Shown: positions 36,421-48,540, numbered from the stretch's first letter. The stretch is DNA of 64,000 nt from Boesenbergia rotunda (GCA_024364735.1 JAGFNQ010000281.1:62001-126000); one strand, 5' to 3'. Notes: generated by a model not told the origin, from the sequence alone. Numbers and translations: made by a program.

Positions 36421-36835
36421 AAAGTGGGTGTTGGAGAAAACTCACTGATGGATCTAGAAAGTCCAATTTCAACAATTTTAAATATTATGAGTTTATGATG
36501 TTGCAAAGACTCGAATTGTGTCATCCAATGTGTATTTAGGGGCTTTCTAAATGTTCTTCAATGGTACGATACATTTAAGCTTGTTTAAAGATAAATTAAA
36601 TTGAATTGTATGCCTTTATTGAAATACCCTAAATACACATTGGATATTATAATTCGAGTCTTTGCAAAACCATAAACTCATAATAATTAAAATTGTTATA
36701 ATCAAACTTTTCTAGGTTCATCAGTGAATTTTCGCCAAAACCCACTAATGGACCTGGGATATTTGGATTTCTCAATACTTAATATCACTAAGTAGGGTTG
36801 AGATAGGAGAAGGTAATTAAGGTGTCAAAACTAGA
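36421..36835. mobile_element. Fold-back repeat related to the palindromic element's units
   Basis: Imperfect inverted arms of about 120 bp (36424-36544 and 36626-36745) pair through AAACTCACTGATGGATCTAG / CTAGGTTCATCAGTG and AATGTGTATTTAGGG / CCCTAAATACACATT. The right flank (36745-36835) resembles the unit at 49945-50035 (GATTTCT, TTGAGAT or TTGAGGT, then GGTGTC). It lies next to the truncated 3' side of the receptor kinase gene. Confidence 0.65.
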
Positions 36836-37145
36836 TGTATTTTCTATTACTCTATTTCTTCAGATTTGTTTACCTATTTATTGCTACAGGTACAACTGTT
36901 TTCAGTAGTTGCATTTCATTCCAGGACAGAAAAAACATTTATATTATGAGCCAAGCCTCCTATCTTTCATTTTAAAAAAAAATACCAAAGTAAATAGTCC
37001 AAGCACATAGACAGATGGATAGTTATATTAAAACATGGATTTCAAAACGAGAAGTTTCATGATGAAGGATTTGTTTTCTTTGTTCTTTTCAATTCCTAGG
37101 TAGAAATGCTTGCTTGAAACAACTACTTAAATGAAAAACAGTGAC

Positions 37146-40100
37146 ATACTCAGGATCAAGGTATCCAGGAGTTCCCACCATTGCAGTATATATATGACTG
37201 TTTGCCTCACTTACAAAAGCTTTCGAAAGCCCAAAATCTGCCATCTTAGCTTCCAGAGTTTCACTCAAAAGGATATTTCCTGACTTCACATCTCTATGAA
37301 CTAATGGTGGTTTGCATCCTTTGTGCAAATACTCAAGCCCTGCAATGCATTTTAATAAATGAAATAAGATCATCTCGGATGACTGGCCAGGAAAGCAGGC
37401 AAGGGATATTGATACTTGAAGGTTCACATTATTCCAAACCTAGTGCGGCATCAATTGCAATCTGAAGACGTTGTCTCCAGCTTAAAGCTCTACCATTGTT
37501 TGCCTTGCCTGCATCATGTCGATAGGGAAAATAAGAAGTTAAATGAAGTAAAGATGGCTTTGTAAAAGTAATATCACTGTTATTCTGTTAGTCAGTAGTG
37601 CCTGGAAAAAATTGTAAGATAAATAAAAGAATTTTTAGACATCATCATTCTCCCTTTGATACTCTCAGTTGCATTTAATTTGCATAAAACTATAATTCAA
37701 TTTTATAATTGAAAATTTACATGTACACAACAACAATCAAAAATGAATACACATGTCAGATTTGACTGGAGAATATATCTTTAAATAGTAAGATTGTAAG
37801 CTGAATCTAATTCTTGTCACCTGATTGTCATGCAAGTTATAAAGCAAGTGATATTATGAAAGGAACTAGCTACTTGATAATGATATTAAATGTAGTTCCA
37901 AACCTCGCAGATGATCTTGTAGTGTTCCTTGAGACATAAACTCATAGACAAGTGCCAAATGATTTACTTCATTGCAATAGCCAACCAAAGAAACTAAATT
38001 CCGATGATGAACCCTAGTCAAGTGTTGGGCCTGGAAAAATGCAACCAATGATGTTTACAAACTAGAAACATCAATATCAAACTAAATCATAGAAATAGAA
38101 ATGGGGCAGTTAATGTTTTGTTGGGTCTGACTAGCCATGGACGAGACAATTGTTCAAGAATACTGTTACTACAATTCTGAAAAAATAATAACATTTCATC
38201 AGCTACAGAAAATGTTTTGTAAAATATTCAAGTTTATATATATTCGTTACGCCTCCCCGTTTTTGGTTACGCAAAATCTCCCAATGAATTCACATTCAAC
38301 AACCATCTCCAAACAAATAAATTCAGCCATCCACAAATGTATGAGATTTATTTACCTCAGCAAGAAACTCTTTAATTCCTTGTGATGATGATTGTGAAAG
38401 CATTTTGACTGCAACTTGAGTATCGTCTTCCAAATGTCCATGGAATACAATTCCAAATCCTCCTTTGCCTAGGATCTTTTGAAAGTTATTAGTGATGTTC
38501 TGTAATTCCATGTATGTGAATTGGCGATTTTCAAACTGCAATGCATTATCTGTTTGCTTAGGAATCCATTTTGTGGATCCACTGAACTGCCACTTCTCCA
38601 ACCTTTAAAGTTTCAAATAAAGAATAAGATTGTTAAATGCATGTCCAAAAATGGATGATGGTCTACTATTACATAACAACTGCAAGAGTTTGTCACAGAA
38701 ATCTCACCTTGTTTTTTCCTCACTCTCCAAACTATGGTCAGCGCAAGAAGTATTAACACTGGAACTATACAAAGAATCACGATCACCGGTGTTGATATTT
38801 TCTTCTTTTTTGGTGCAAGCATCACATTGCACAATGTACCATTGTTACAAAGATGTGGATTCCCATCCAGTCTGCATGAGATTAAAACTTACTTGATGGT
38901 TAAAGATATGTATGAAGTTATGAAGAATTCTCAATCAAAAAAGGAAAGAAACAGCTAAGTTCAAGAACAAATTGAACAAACTTTAATGCCAAATTATTGG
39001 CCTTAGTTTAAATTGCTAAACTCCTAATATTTCTTGACTCCGAGCCTAGATCTCTTTAATGATCAAGCGAGCCCTTTCATATTATGAATCATTAAAGAAA
39101 AATGGAAGGACCTAAAAACTTAAACGTAACACAAACCTTAAGGTAAGTAATCCATTTTGTGACATTTCAAGGAGGTTCAAAGGAACCGATCCATTTAACT
39201 GGTTGCCCGTCAAATCACTGCAAGCAATCATGAAATGTTAAACCATTATCTACCATTTCAACAAAATGAAAAAAAAAATTAAGAATTATGCTTACAGTAG
39301 TTTGAGAGAACTTAAGTTTGCTAGAACACCAGGTATTGGCCCTGTTAAATTGTTGTAAGACAAGTCCCTGAAAAAAGTGTTAAAGAACAATTGTTAGCTG
39401 ATAATTCCTTCCACGGCATTCCTTTGTACAAGGTTCTAAAATGTTGCATGGTTTCACAAAAAATGCTAATGACTATTTGCCATATTCAATGAATACTGAA
39501 AGGAAAAAAGAAACAAATAGCAAGCGATGAGTAGTCATACAAGAATCGAAGTGCACTAAGACTGGCAATAGAGTTGGTTATTTCCCCAGTAAGCCCACTT
39601 GATGACAGGTTCCTGTAGAACAACAGTCACTAATAAGAATATTACAGAATTTCCAAACAGTTGGTTCCAGTATTTCATGATACATAGTTTGAGTTAGATG
39701 AAAATGTAGAACTCACAAAGCAGTGACTCTTGGAGGATTTGACAAGCTATAACTACAATTTAGTCCATCCCATACAAAAGCACGAGGGGAACATGTATCT
39801 CCCATCCAATTCCTGTGGATCCGATACTGCTCCTTGATCGATGTCATGGCATCAACTATACAAACGAGAAAAAAATAATCAACAATGTAAGCTAATGACA
39901 TTGCTCAGAAGAAACATGCAAAACAAACACTACTGGCATGTGATCGGACTAAGTATCCTCGCAGTAGCACACCCCAAAGCAAATAGTAAGCAAATAATCA
40001 GTATTAAAATTCCCAATACCAACACCTGTTTCAATCTATGGTTTTCGAGCTAATGTTTTTTTTTCTCTTTATATTGATTTGTTTTGGTCCTTTCCCAATA

Positions 40101-40393
40101 CCAATTATCATAATTAAGTTTTTTTCTGGCACACCAAATTTAGGAAAATTTGAACAACTTAAATTAAAGGTTTGAGCTTTCGTGAGCATTTAAAGCTACA
40201 TTCTTCGCGCTAATGTGCACTGTTGTGAAGATGAGAATTTGAGTTGGAACTTCTTTTTCCATCGAGCAATTGATGGGCAAGAGAAGTGGGAAAAAAAAAG
40301 GCGAAGGAACGAAAGCGGCTACATACCATCTCCGGCATCCGAGGGTACGGAGCTGTTGTTCTTCTCCCTGACGACCCCGGTTGGGATTGCCAT
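37146..40393 (-). pseudogene. Malectin/LRR receptor-like kinase, both ends missing
   Basis: Exons on the minus strand: 40327-40393 (ends SVPSDAGD); 39717-39855 (VDAMTSIKEQYRIHRNW, WDGLNCSYS); LRR exons near 39540-39612, 39298-39368 and 39137-39220 (LSYNNLTGPIPG, LTGNQLNGSVP); a membrane exon about 38705-38880 (TPVIVILCIVPVLILLALTI); then kinase exons about 38357-38605 (GKGGFG, VAVK), 37904-38033, 37440-37512 and 37146-37340 (HRDVKSGN, DFGLSK, GTPGYLDPEY). This is the order of LRR-I type plant receptor kinases, plasma-membrane receptors that phosphorylate Ser/Thr. The N-terminal malectin-like domain ends abruptly at about 40393, next to a GC-rich insert. Kinase subdomains after GTPGYLDPEY are not seen down to 36421. 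The visible exons are otherwise open, so the loss looks recent. Confidence 0.8.
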
Positions 40394-40396
40394 AGT

Positions 40397-40520
40397 GTAA
40401 CGACCCGGCCCCTTGGCCCCTTGGGCGGCCCAACTGGCGGCCCACTTGGCGGCCCTCGGCCCCTTGGGCGGCCAAATCCCATTTGGCGGCCCCCTTTGGC
40501 AACCTCTTGGGCAGTCGTTA
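40397..40520. other. GC-rich insert bounded by GTAACGAC / GTCGTTAC
   Basis: About 120 bp of CCCCTTGGGCGGCC-like units with 8-bp inverted ends. It lies exactly between the truncated kinase gene and the truncated CACTA transposase. Origin unknown; a TGTAACGACCC start recalls some gypsy LTRs. Confidence 0.5.
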
Positions 40521-41218
40521 CTCACAAGTACTTCCCACCCCTGGCCAGTGGATTTGGACCTCTTCGTACTGTGACAGTCTACTCGGGTTATTACGTGAAT
40601 GACTACAGATTTCATGTGAGCCAACATGATTCAGGGATGCTAACGTATAATTCTGGCATCAGTGTCAAAGGATCAACAAACAATAATGATAATGAATTTG
40701 ACTATTATGGCAAGCTAGAGGAAATTATCGAAGTTGAATACCCAGCGTTGCCTTTCAAAAGATATGTACTATTCAGGTGTTCTTGGTATGATCCAACACC
40801 AAGGACGGGCACAAGGAAACATCGGTTATACAATTTAGTCGAGGTTAATTCAAGCAAAAGATTCAACAAGTTCGAACCTTTCATTTTTGCGGTGCAAGCT
40901 GGTCAAGTATTTTATTTGGAGTACCCAACTAAGAGAAGACGCCCTAGTGAATGGCTTGCTGTATGTCAAACGAAGCCTAGGTCAACAATTGAAATGCCAA
41001 ATACAATCACTATCCAAAACTCCGATGCTTATCAAAATGAAGAAGTTATAATCAACTCAGTTGATTCAGAAATACAATCAATATCTCAATTACTTATAGA
41101 TGAGAATGTCTCTGACGAGGAAATTGATGATGGTGAAATATCTAGCAGTGAGGAGGTCAATGTATCAACGGATTCAAGCGATGAAAACTTGCATGTTAAT
41201 TTAGTTCCATCAGATTAG
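40520..41218 (+). pseudogene. C-terminal DUF4216 part of a CACTA TNP2 transposase
   Basis: Frame open to the stop at 41218. Conserved features: TVTVYSGYYVNDYRFH, the DYYGKLEEIIEVEYP block, LFRCSWYDPTPRTGT, YNLVEVN and EPFIFAVQAGQVFY, all typical of DUF4216 at the end of TNP2-like transposases; then an acidic Ser-rich tail. The upstream transposase domain is missing, so it cannot cut DNA. The open frame extends left to 40286, but that part reads through the GC-rich insert and is not homologous. It lies 255 bases upstream of the PTTA gene, on the same strand, in normal CACTA order. Confidence 0.75.
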
Positions 41219-41472
41219 GATGAGTTAGATGTATTGAACAATATTAACTAATCAGAGTTTGTATTAAGATGAGTTGTTAATTTAGATCATGTTGCTTGTA
41301 TTGAACAAGTTTATACGATGCTTGATTATCCATTTGCTAGCTTTATTTAGATCATTCTGCTTATATTTAACATTCTTCATTAGTGCACGTTTCCATTTGT
41401 CTCTAATATGTCTCATTTGAATGTTTTACCTATTCTGGTTATCTGCCTAAACTTTGTGTCTAATCAGGTACC

Positions 41473-42949
41473 ATGGCTGCACCCCGTGATCAGCAGATTA
41501 TACTTACAGTCGTCGGTGACAGGTATACCTATTCTTTGTATATATTTTCTGACAGAATTTGCTAATATATTTCATTTTTTCCTACAGTTTCACACCTGAT
41601 GGGCATCAGGTGTCATCTTATATATCTAAAAAATTTAAAGAAAGTCTGTCACCTGCGACTACATGGGGTCATATTGAGAATGATTTGAAATCATTCTATT
41701 ATGGAGAGTTTTTAGTAGGTATTTTACATGTATATTTAATTTGATATTATAACTTTTTTTCATACTAACCATATAAAATTTTTTTTACAGAAAAGGTACA
41801 CCTGGGAGGAGGGTGCGGAGGAGCAATTCAAGAAGACTTGGAATGCCTACTGCTCCAAATTGTACAGGGACATGCTCTATAAATGGAGAAAGAAGGCTGA
41901 AAGGCCTACAGAGGTCCCTGAGCCGATTTGGGCAGCATGACGAGCTGTCTGGGATGGCCCGCACTGGAAAGAGAATGCTGCGATTGCTCGAGGCAATCGC
42001 AATTCAGAGGTTGCGGGGCCCAGCACGGGATCGACGAAGCACACTGCTGGATCCCGTTCCATTGTCCAGCATGCCAGTGATTTGGTAAGTACTTTTTATT
42101 TTGGTTATTAAATTAGTATGTTTTTGTGGATATATTAAAGGCATTTAGTACTTTTTATTTTGTTTTTACAGGCTGCTGAGCTACAGAGACCTCCCACTAG
42201 TTGGGAGTTATTCAGCAAGACCCACAAGAAAAAAGATGGGTCTTTTGTCGATCGTCGCTCCCTAGCAATCAATGTAAGTGTATTAATTATATTTTATTTG
42301 TTTTGACATTTTATATAGACTAATTAAATTTTTTATTTCACAGGAAGCAATGACCACTAGAGTTTCTGAGGCACAGGCGTCTCAGCCTGCTGCAGAGGGG
42401 GACGATGCACAGCCTCTTTCCACCGACGATGTGAATCGGATTTATTTTGATGTCGTCGGTGGGAAGAGGAAGACCGCCTGCTACGGCCTGGGCTCTCAGG
42501 CAAAGGTTACATATGATCAGATGAGAGCTCCAGGGGTTAGGGGTCGTCCAGCATCCTCCTCCTCTACCTCTAGTGAGGTTCGACAGTTGCGGGAGGAAAA
42601 TGAAGCCCTGCGGACTCGACTCACGTCGATAGAGTCGACGTGTGCCGGGAGGGACGCAGAATGGGCTAAGACAAGCGCAGAGTGGGCTCAGAGGAATGCA
42701 GAGTGGGCTCAGAGGGACGCTGCGAGGGATGCTGAGTTGAGAGATTTGCGGGCTCGCCAGGCAAATACTGATAATATATTACGTCATATGCAAGCTTTTG
42801 CAGCTACCTTATCGCCTATGACACAGATGTCAGCCATTCCCGCCCCTCGTATTGACGCTCCCGATACACAGATGTCAGCCGCTCCCGCTCCCGCCCATCG
42901 TTTTGAGTCTCAGGAGACACAGGATCTTGAGCATCCCACAGAGGAGTAG
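41473..42949 (+). CDS. PTTA/En-Spm-type transposase-associated protein, apparently intact
   Basis: Five exons with GT/AG borders: 41473-41522, 41588-41714, 41791-42084, 42172-42273 and 42344-42949; they join in frame to 392 residues ending TEE. The N-terminal half has SFTPDGHQVSSYI, TWGHIENDLKSFYYGEF, KRYTWEEGAEEQFKK and RDMLYKWRKKAE. A GNRNSE region and WELFSKTHKKKDGSFVD follow, as expected for Transposase_24. The C-terminal half has a coiled-coil-like region (EVRQLREENEALRTRL) and 7-residue AEWAQRN/D repeats, then a Pro/Ala tail. In CACTA systems such proteins (TNPA-like) bind subterminal repeats and help the transposase. Here the partner transposase is truncated, but this gene could still act in trans. 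Confidence 0.8.
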
Positions 42950-43659
42950 AGATATTATAGTGGTAAGAGTCATTTTTCCCTCTAATTTTTTTCAGTAACA
43001 ATGTATTAAGTTATTATATCCATAATAACTTGTTTTCTTATTACTACATTTATGTTTACAGATTCTACATTATCAGAGTTGAGTTCAGATTTCTTGCTTG
43101 AAAGGTATGAATATTCGATATTATTCCTTTATTCTTTCGTAATTAGTAGTTTTCATTTACTTATTTAATATTATTAGAGTTATCTTCTATTTGTTATTTT
43201 TCTTCTATTAGATCGAGTTATCTTATCATTTGTTATTTCTTATTGTTATCAATTTAGATTTATTTCTGTATTAGATTTCTTTCTAATGTTTTTATCTTCT
43301 ATTATGCAGGAATTTTTTTCCTTTCCATCCAGTATTGACTCTGATATTCATGTACGTAATGATTCTCTACAAACCTTTCATTTTTGATATATGTTTATTT
43401 TCTTTTGATATATACATTTAGTTGGTTGAAAATTGTGTAAGTTTTGATACATCATATGAATATGTATGGTTACTCTGTTACATTTGGATACATCATATGT
43501 TTAATCATTTACATCATATGGATACGTATGATTTACTCTGTTACATTTGGATACATCATTTGTAAAATTTTAGTCTTGTTTCAAAGTTTCGATTGTAAAA
43601 GTTTAGAAATTAAACTTTGGAATGAATAGTGGATTGAATGTATACTTTTGTAAATAATT

Positions 43660-43830
43660 GTTTGGATTGGATTGAATTCGAAACAAATGTTCTGAATGTT
43701 TCGATTGTTATGAATGTTTAGATTGTAATTGTGAATATTCGGATTGTTCTGAATGTCTGGGATTGTAATTGTGAATGTATTTTATTTGTAAGTGTAATGT
43801 TTGGATTGTAATTGTGATTGTTGGATTGTT
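43660..43830. repeat. Short tandem repeat GATTGTAATTGTGAATG
   Basis: Irregular copies of GATTGTAATTGTGAAT and GGATTGTTCTGAATGT in the CACTA 3' non-coding region. Confidence 0.6.
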
Positions 43831-43924
43831 GAAATATAGAATTATGTTTCATATTTTTATATGGTATTGATGTATAACAGGGAAGGTCAAGAAACAGATA
43901 GTTGCTGTGATAATTTTCCAGTAT

Positions 43925-44338
43925 TAGCGACGGATTTTTTTAAAATACCGTCGCTATTTGCGACGGATATTTGACTTTTCCGTCGCTAAAACAGTCAAAT
44001 AGCGACGGGGTTTGACCGTATCCGTCGCTATTACGATATATTAGCGACGGACATTGACGTAATCCGTCGCTACCCCATACATCTTGCGACGGATAATTGA
44101 TCATCCGTCGCTACCATTTTCCAGGCCACGTCGACCCCCTTTTGGGGTGTTTGCGACGGGGTTAATTATCGGTCGCTAATATAGCGACGGCGGTCATATA
44201 ATATCCATCGCTACTCATGCTCTGCGACGGGTTCTCAGCCGACGGCGGAAAATCCGTCGTTAATCCGTCGCTATCAGTGTTTAGCGACGGAATAGCGACG
44301 GATTTGGTCCGTCGCTAGTTCTTGTTATTTTTGTAGTG
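43925..44338. repeat. CACTA subterminal repeats and right terminus
   Basis: More than a dozen copies of TAGCGACGGA or its reverse TCCGTCGCTA within 400 bp, ending at the terminus at 44338. These are expected binding sites for the PTTA/TNPA protein (41473-42949). Confidence 0.85.
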
Positions 44339-45500
44339 GTTGCACCTATAATACAAAAAGATGGAAGGCTGAAGCTGGAATATGGTTTATATATGTGGAA
44401 TCTGGAATATGGTTTATATATGTGGTTCGCTTCTGATGCATAAATGGAGGTTGGGATTGTGAATTTGTTTCAGTATGGTTAGCTGTGGCTGTTTTGGCTG
44501 TTTCTAGTTTTGTTTCAGACATGTTCCTGTATCCTTGCTGCTGATGCGGTGTACTGCTGGTTAGGGTTATGTATACCGTATATATCCTATTATATATATT
44601 ATATAGATATATATTATTCATATAAAAAAATTTCAGTATAATATTATAACATATTAAATATTTTGATATCGATATCAATATGAGATTTATCATTTTTATG
44701 TATCAAATAATTATTTTATAAATTATTTAGTATGTTGAATATTAAAACCAATACATTGTAATGTTAGATTTTGAAATCCACCATTATAATAATACTGATT
44801 TTCGAACATCAATCCATTGTATACAATTACATATGACTAATATAATTATATACTGTGATGTCACTACTGTCTGAAAGTTACATCCAAATTTAGTCATATC
44901 TTTACCGTTTGATGTTTGTTCATGATCGAATGATCAATAAAGAATATCATTTGTCATTTGTACATAATAAGATATACTTTTCCATCAATAAACTGAAATA
45001 TAGACGGATATGAGAAATATTTTTGGATATAGGGTTGGGTTTCAAAATTTTTAAAATTCTGCATTTGAACTGAGATAAGTATGGAGATGTTATCTCCATC
45101 CTCAAATTCGCTGATACAGTACAAATGGGGAAGATATAGATTCTTTGATTAGTTTAGTGAATATTAGATGAAGATGATTATCCGTTTAAATTTATTTTCA
45201 GGAATGAAAAATAGGAATAAAGACGAGGATCCGAATTTAATCCTCATAGAATTGAGAATAAGGATTCCTGATTACATAGATCCAAAGATGATTTACATAG
45301 AACCAATTCGTTCCCAACCCTAATTCATTACCATCCCTATAATAGAAGAACATTCAGCTATCAAACAACAATACCAAGGTACTTAGAATTTTGACGATGA
45401 TGAGTGCACATTTATGATTGTGGCTAAAATGTAAAGAATATTTTTTTTTAAAAATAATAATTTAAACACCAAAGAAAATTACAAATAAATTAATATTACT
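44339..45500. other. AT-rich intergenic stretch 3' of peroxidase 1
   Basis: Contains an AT microsatellite (about 44580-44630). No gene or clear element seen. Confidence 0.6.
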
Positions 45501-45506
45501 CATTAA

Positions 45507-46685
45507 TCAATTGACCCTCCTGCAATGTACTCTGATCTGCCCACTCGGCCACGTCAGCGGCCCCAACCCTCCCATCTTCTCCATCGCCGCCGCGAAATCA
45601 GCCCTGAACGCCGCCGCGTTGCTGCTGTACGTCATCACCACCGAGTCCTGCGACCCGCCGTTGAAGAGCTCCTGGTCGGACCTGAGCAGCCCCCGCCGCA
45701 GCATCAGGTTCTGGTAGTACGCGTTGTCGAACCCGGCCGGGCTCGTAGGGTCCAGCGGCGCCAAGTTATCGTCGCCGATTCCGGGGGCGACGGGGCAGCC
45801 CTGCCGGCGCTGTGCGGCGAAGGCGGGGTCGATGTCGGCGTCGGAGTATATATGTTGGCGGAAGTTGTCGCAGCGCGAGAAGCCGAGGGTGTGGGCCCCG
45901 GAGAGCGTGGTCATTTCCCGCGCGCTGAAGCCCTTGGAGACGAAGAGGGAGATGAGGACGTCGAGGGTGCCGTTGGGCGGGGGGAGGTTGGTGTTTGCCG
46001 CGTTCAGGCTCGCCGTCGTTGCGTCCCGCCGCCCGAGTTGTACCGTCCAACTCGGCCCGCCGAGCTACACGTGTACAAAAACTTGTAATTAAAATCATGA
46101 AAAGATTTTCTTTCAGGATCTTAAAGTACTTTGATCATTCCCTCGATATTTAACGGATAATGATGCAAATTATAAATCTTAAACACTGACCAGGGTGGTG
46201 CCTTCCCGCGCGGCGAGGGCGAGGATGTCAGCGCAGGAGACAGTGCCGGCGCACGCTGCTTCCACTCTCGTCTTGATGCCATCGATCACTTCGTAGCCTC
46301 GCAACGACCCATCGTTGGGAATCGCTTTCTTCTCGCCCATGAACAACCCAGGACTGTCGTCCAAAAGCACTGACCCATCACAGCCCTGCAGATCACATCC
46401 ACACATATAACGATATATATATGTGTAACTAGCTAGCTAATGCTTGATCGATCGAGTTTCGCATGAACTTACATTGACGAAGCAATCATGGAAGAAGAGT
46501 CGCAGGATGGACGCGCCCATCCTGCTCTCCGCCGCCACCGCCCTCCTCATCTCCGACTGCACAATGTTCAGCAGGTTCGGGCAGCTTCTATTGTAAAAGT
46601 TGGGCGACAGCAGCTGCCCATTCCCGGCGATCAGCAGACTGCAGAACATGAGCAAACCGAGCAATCTGCCAAACTGCAAAGCCAT
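45507..46685 (-). CDS. Class III (secretory) peroxidase, gene 1
   Basis: Three phase-0 exons: 46473-46685, 46191-46385 and 45507-46064, giving 321 residues, the usual family length. The start at 46685 gives a signal peptide of about 23 residues, cut before QLLSPNFY. Distal haem site RLFFHDCF (catalytic Arg and His) is at the end of exon 1. Then GCDGSVLLDD, VSCADILALAAR and WTVQLGRRDATTAS follow, and the proximal haem-ligand motif LSGAHTLGFSRC. Eight Cys suit the four conserved disulfides. It uses H2O2 to oxidise phenolics in cell wall or vacuole (lignin, suberin, defence). A TATA box lies 71 bases upstream. The C-terminal LTWPSGQIRVHCRRVN differs slightly from the common LTGTSGQIR. Most similar here to gene 2 (59109-60361). 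Confidence 0.93.
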
Positions 46686-46755
46686 CTCCTAGCGAATAAG
46701 CTTAATCAATTAATTAAACACTAATTTGCAATACTGTCTAAACAGATCTACTTGG

Positions 46756-46763
46756 TTTATATA
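46756..46763 (-). promoter_or_regulatory. TATA box of peroxidase gene 1
   Basis: The minus strand reads TATATAAA, 71 bases upstream of the ATG. Confidence 0.6.
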
Positions 46764-46769
46764 CAAGCT

Positions 46770-47168
46770 AAGCTTTTAGGAAACGAGAATGCTTCGTTCT
46801 CTACGTGTTGAAGGTTTCAACTATATACTAATACAGGACATGTTTCTGTCAAGTAATAATATTATTAAAGCGTGTAATGAATGCAGTGGACTGCTTCAAT
46901 GATGGATGTATATATAGTTGCTTGTGAAGGGAGGAAAGCGTGGACTTGGAAAACTCTTCACTTCAGGTTGAAAGTTTCATCAACTGCCCTCGAAACTATG
47001 GTGGTCGTTGATAGGAGAAAGATGAATTGTTATGTATCGGAACTCTTAAATGTGGGCATGCCTTTGACCAAGTCAAATGGCTTAGCTAACCATTTCCACG
47101 CGTGTTCTACAGCGCATCACCAAGTAATGATGATGAAGGAAAGTGATGGGAAGGAAATATCGAGGGCA
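46770..47168. other. Upstream region of peroxidase gene 1
   Basis: Probable promoter-distal sequence; the ORF 46881-47285 shows no recognisable domain and runs into the MITE. Confidence 0.5.
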
Positions 47169-47532
47169 GATCCTCTGTCCCAAAAAAGCTCATATCTCAT
47201 TTGTCCCGTTCCTCGACGATGGTCGGTGAATTGTCCAATAGTTGATCGGACTCCACCGGCGGACTTCGGCCGCCGTCCTGAATAAAACTATACCTTGGGG
47301 GTATGGTGAACCGTCGGGATCACCGCAATTGAAATCTCGTCGAATTCACTGTCGAATCCAATGAGATTGTAATTGCAACGATTCCGACTGAATCACCTTT
47401 CTTCTAGGATATTATTTGATTCGGTACGACGATCAAAATCCATCGGTGATATCCGATCGATGATCGGACGACTCGTCGGCCGTCACCGAAAAACGAGATA
47501 GACAGGTCAGATACTTTTTGGGACAGAGGATC
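47169..47532. mobile_element. MITE (364 bp) upstream of peroxidase gene 1
   Basis: Terminal inverted repeats GATCCTCTGTCCCAAAAA / TTTTTGGGACAGAGGATC. The core resembles the MITE at 30646-31002: TGATCGGAC, CCACCGGCGG, ACTATACCTTGGGGG and GGTGAAC, in the same order. The terminal sequences differ. Confidence 0.75.
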
Positions 47533-47651
47533 CCAATTGGGAAATATCACTTGATCATTACGATATTAATTAATGCATTGCCAATCGTGACGGTCCCACT
47601 TGACATATGTGGCCGAGATTAAGGATTGTACGAATGCTCATGCGTGCAGCA

Positions 47652-47660
47652 TTAATCTTA
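47652..47660. repeat. 9-bp target site duplication, left
   Basis: TTAATCTTA, identical to 51397-51405. Confidence 0.9.
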
Positions 47661-48540
47661 CGGCAATTTACCAAAGGGCGTACCCAAATATTGGTATTTA
47701 CCAAAATGCGTACCATGGTTTCATTGTTACCAAATAACGCACTTATATTAGTGAACTTCCTCTTATACCCCTTCTGCCAAAGTATTGTATGTCATTTTCA
47801 TTCTCTTTCTCTTTCTCTTTTTCAATAACGAATTCCAAGACATTTAAAAATATTTTTTCAGACTTTTTATTTTAAAATAATATATTATGGAATCGGATAA
47901 AAAACGTACGATAAAAATCGAAAAAATATTTCAATTAAAAAAATATCTCAATTAATAATTTAATATTTTTTAAAAATATAAATAAATTATTTTTTATATT
48001 TGATTAATATAAATTAATATATTTAATAATATTATTAAATATATTAATATATAAAAAACTTTAAAAAAAGTTGAAGTTTTTTTTTTAATTTCAAACAGCG
48101 TGGGCCTGAAATAACTCAGGGTCTGAAATCTTGCGTCGAATTGAAATCATGTGTTATGATAGGGTTTTTTACGTAGGTCTAAAACTTAAAGAAGCATCTC
48201 TTTATATTTTTGAAATCACAATAAAAATTATTGAGAAAGACTACCTACGAGATGAATTCTAATTAATATAAAATAAGGATTATATTAAAAATGAACATAT
48301 ATCGATTTTTTGAATAAAAAAGTCAAAATTATATATTATATTAATATATTTAATTTTTATAAGTTTTGATAGGAGGGCCTGAAGTCATCTGACTTCAGAC
48401 CCTCCTTGGGTCTGAAGCATCTGCGTAAATAATTAATTTAATCAAAATAATTAATTATAAAAAAAACTTCTAATGATTATTTTTGGTGTCCAAACTTCTA
48501 AATGATTATAAATTATGTTGCAATAGGAGTTTTCTAGGTC

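Larger units (their letters stand above)
40520..44338 (+). mobile_element. Right part of a CACTA element
   Basis: It contains the DUF4216 tail of a TNP2-type transposase, an intact PTTA gene, and a right terminus ending TATTTTTGTAGTG at 44338 (reverse CACTACAAAAATA). Dense TAGCGACGGA subterminal repeats cover 43925-44325. The left terminus and the catalytic part of TNP2 are absent; sequence left of about 40520 is the GC-rich insert. Confidence 0.8.

Noticed and set aside
40164..40627. Minus-strand ORFs of 90-112 residues
   Set aside because: They read through the GC-rich GGCGGCC repeat; only the short in-frame piece at 40327-40393 fits the kinase gene.
45525..46088. 187-residue plus-strand ORF rich in Val/Arg/Gly
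   Set aside because: Antisense shadow of GC-rich peroxidase exon 3; the same occurs at 59286-59675 in gene 2.
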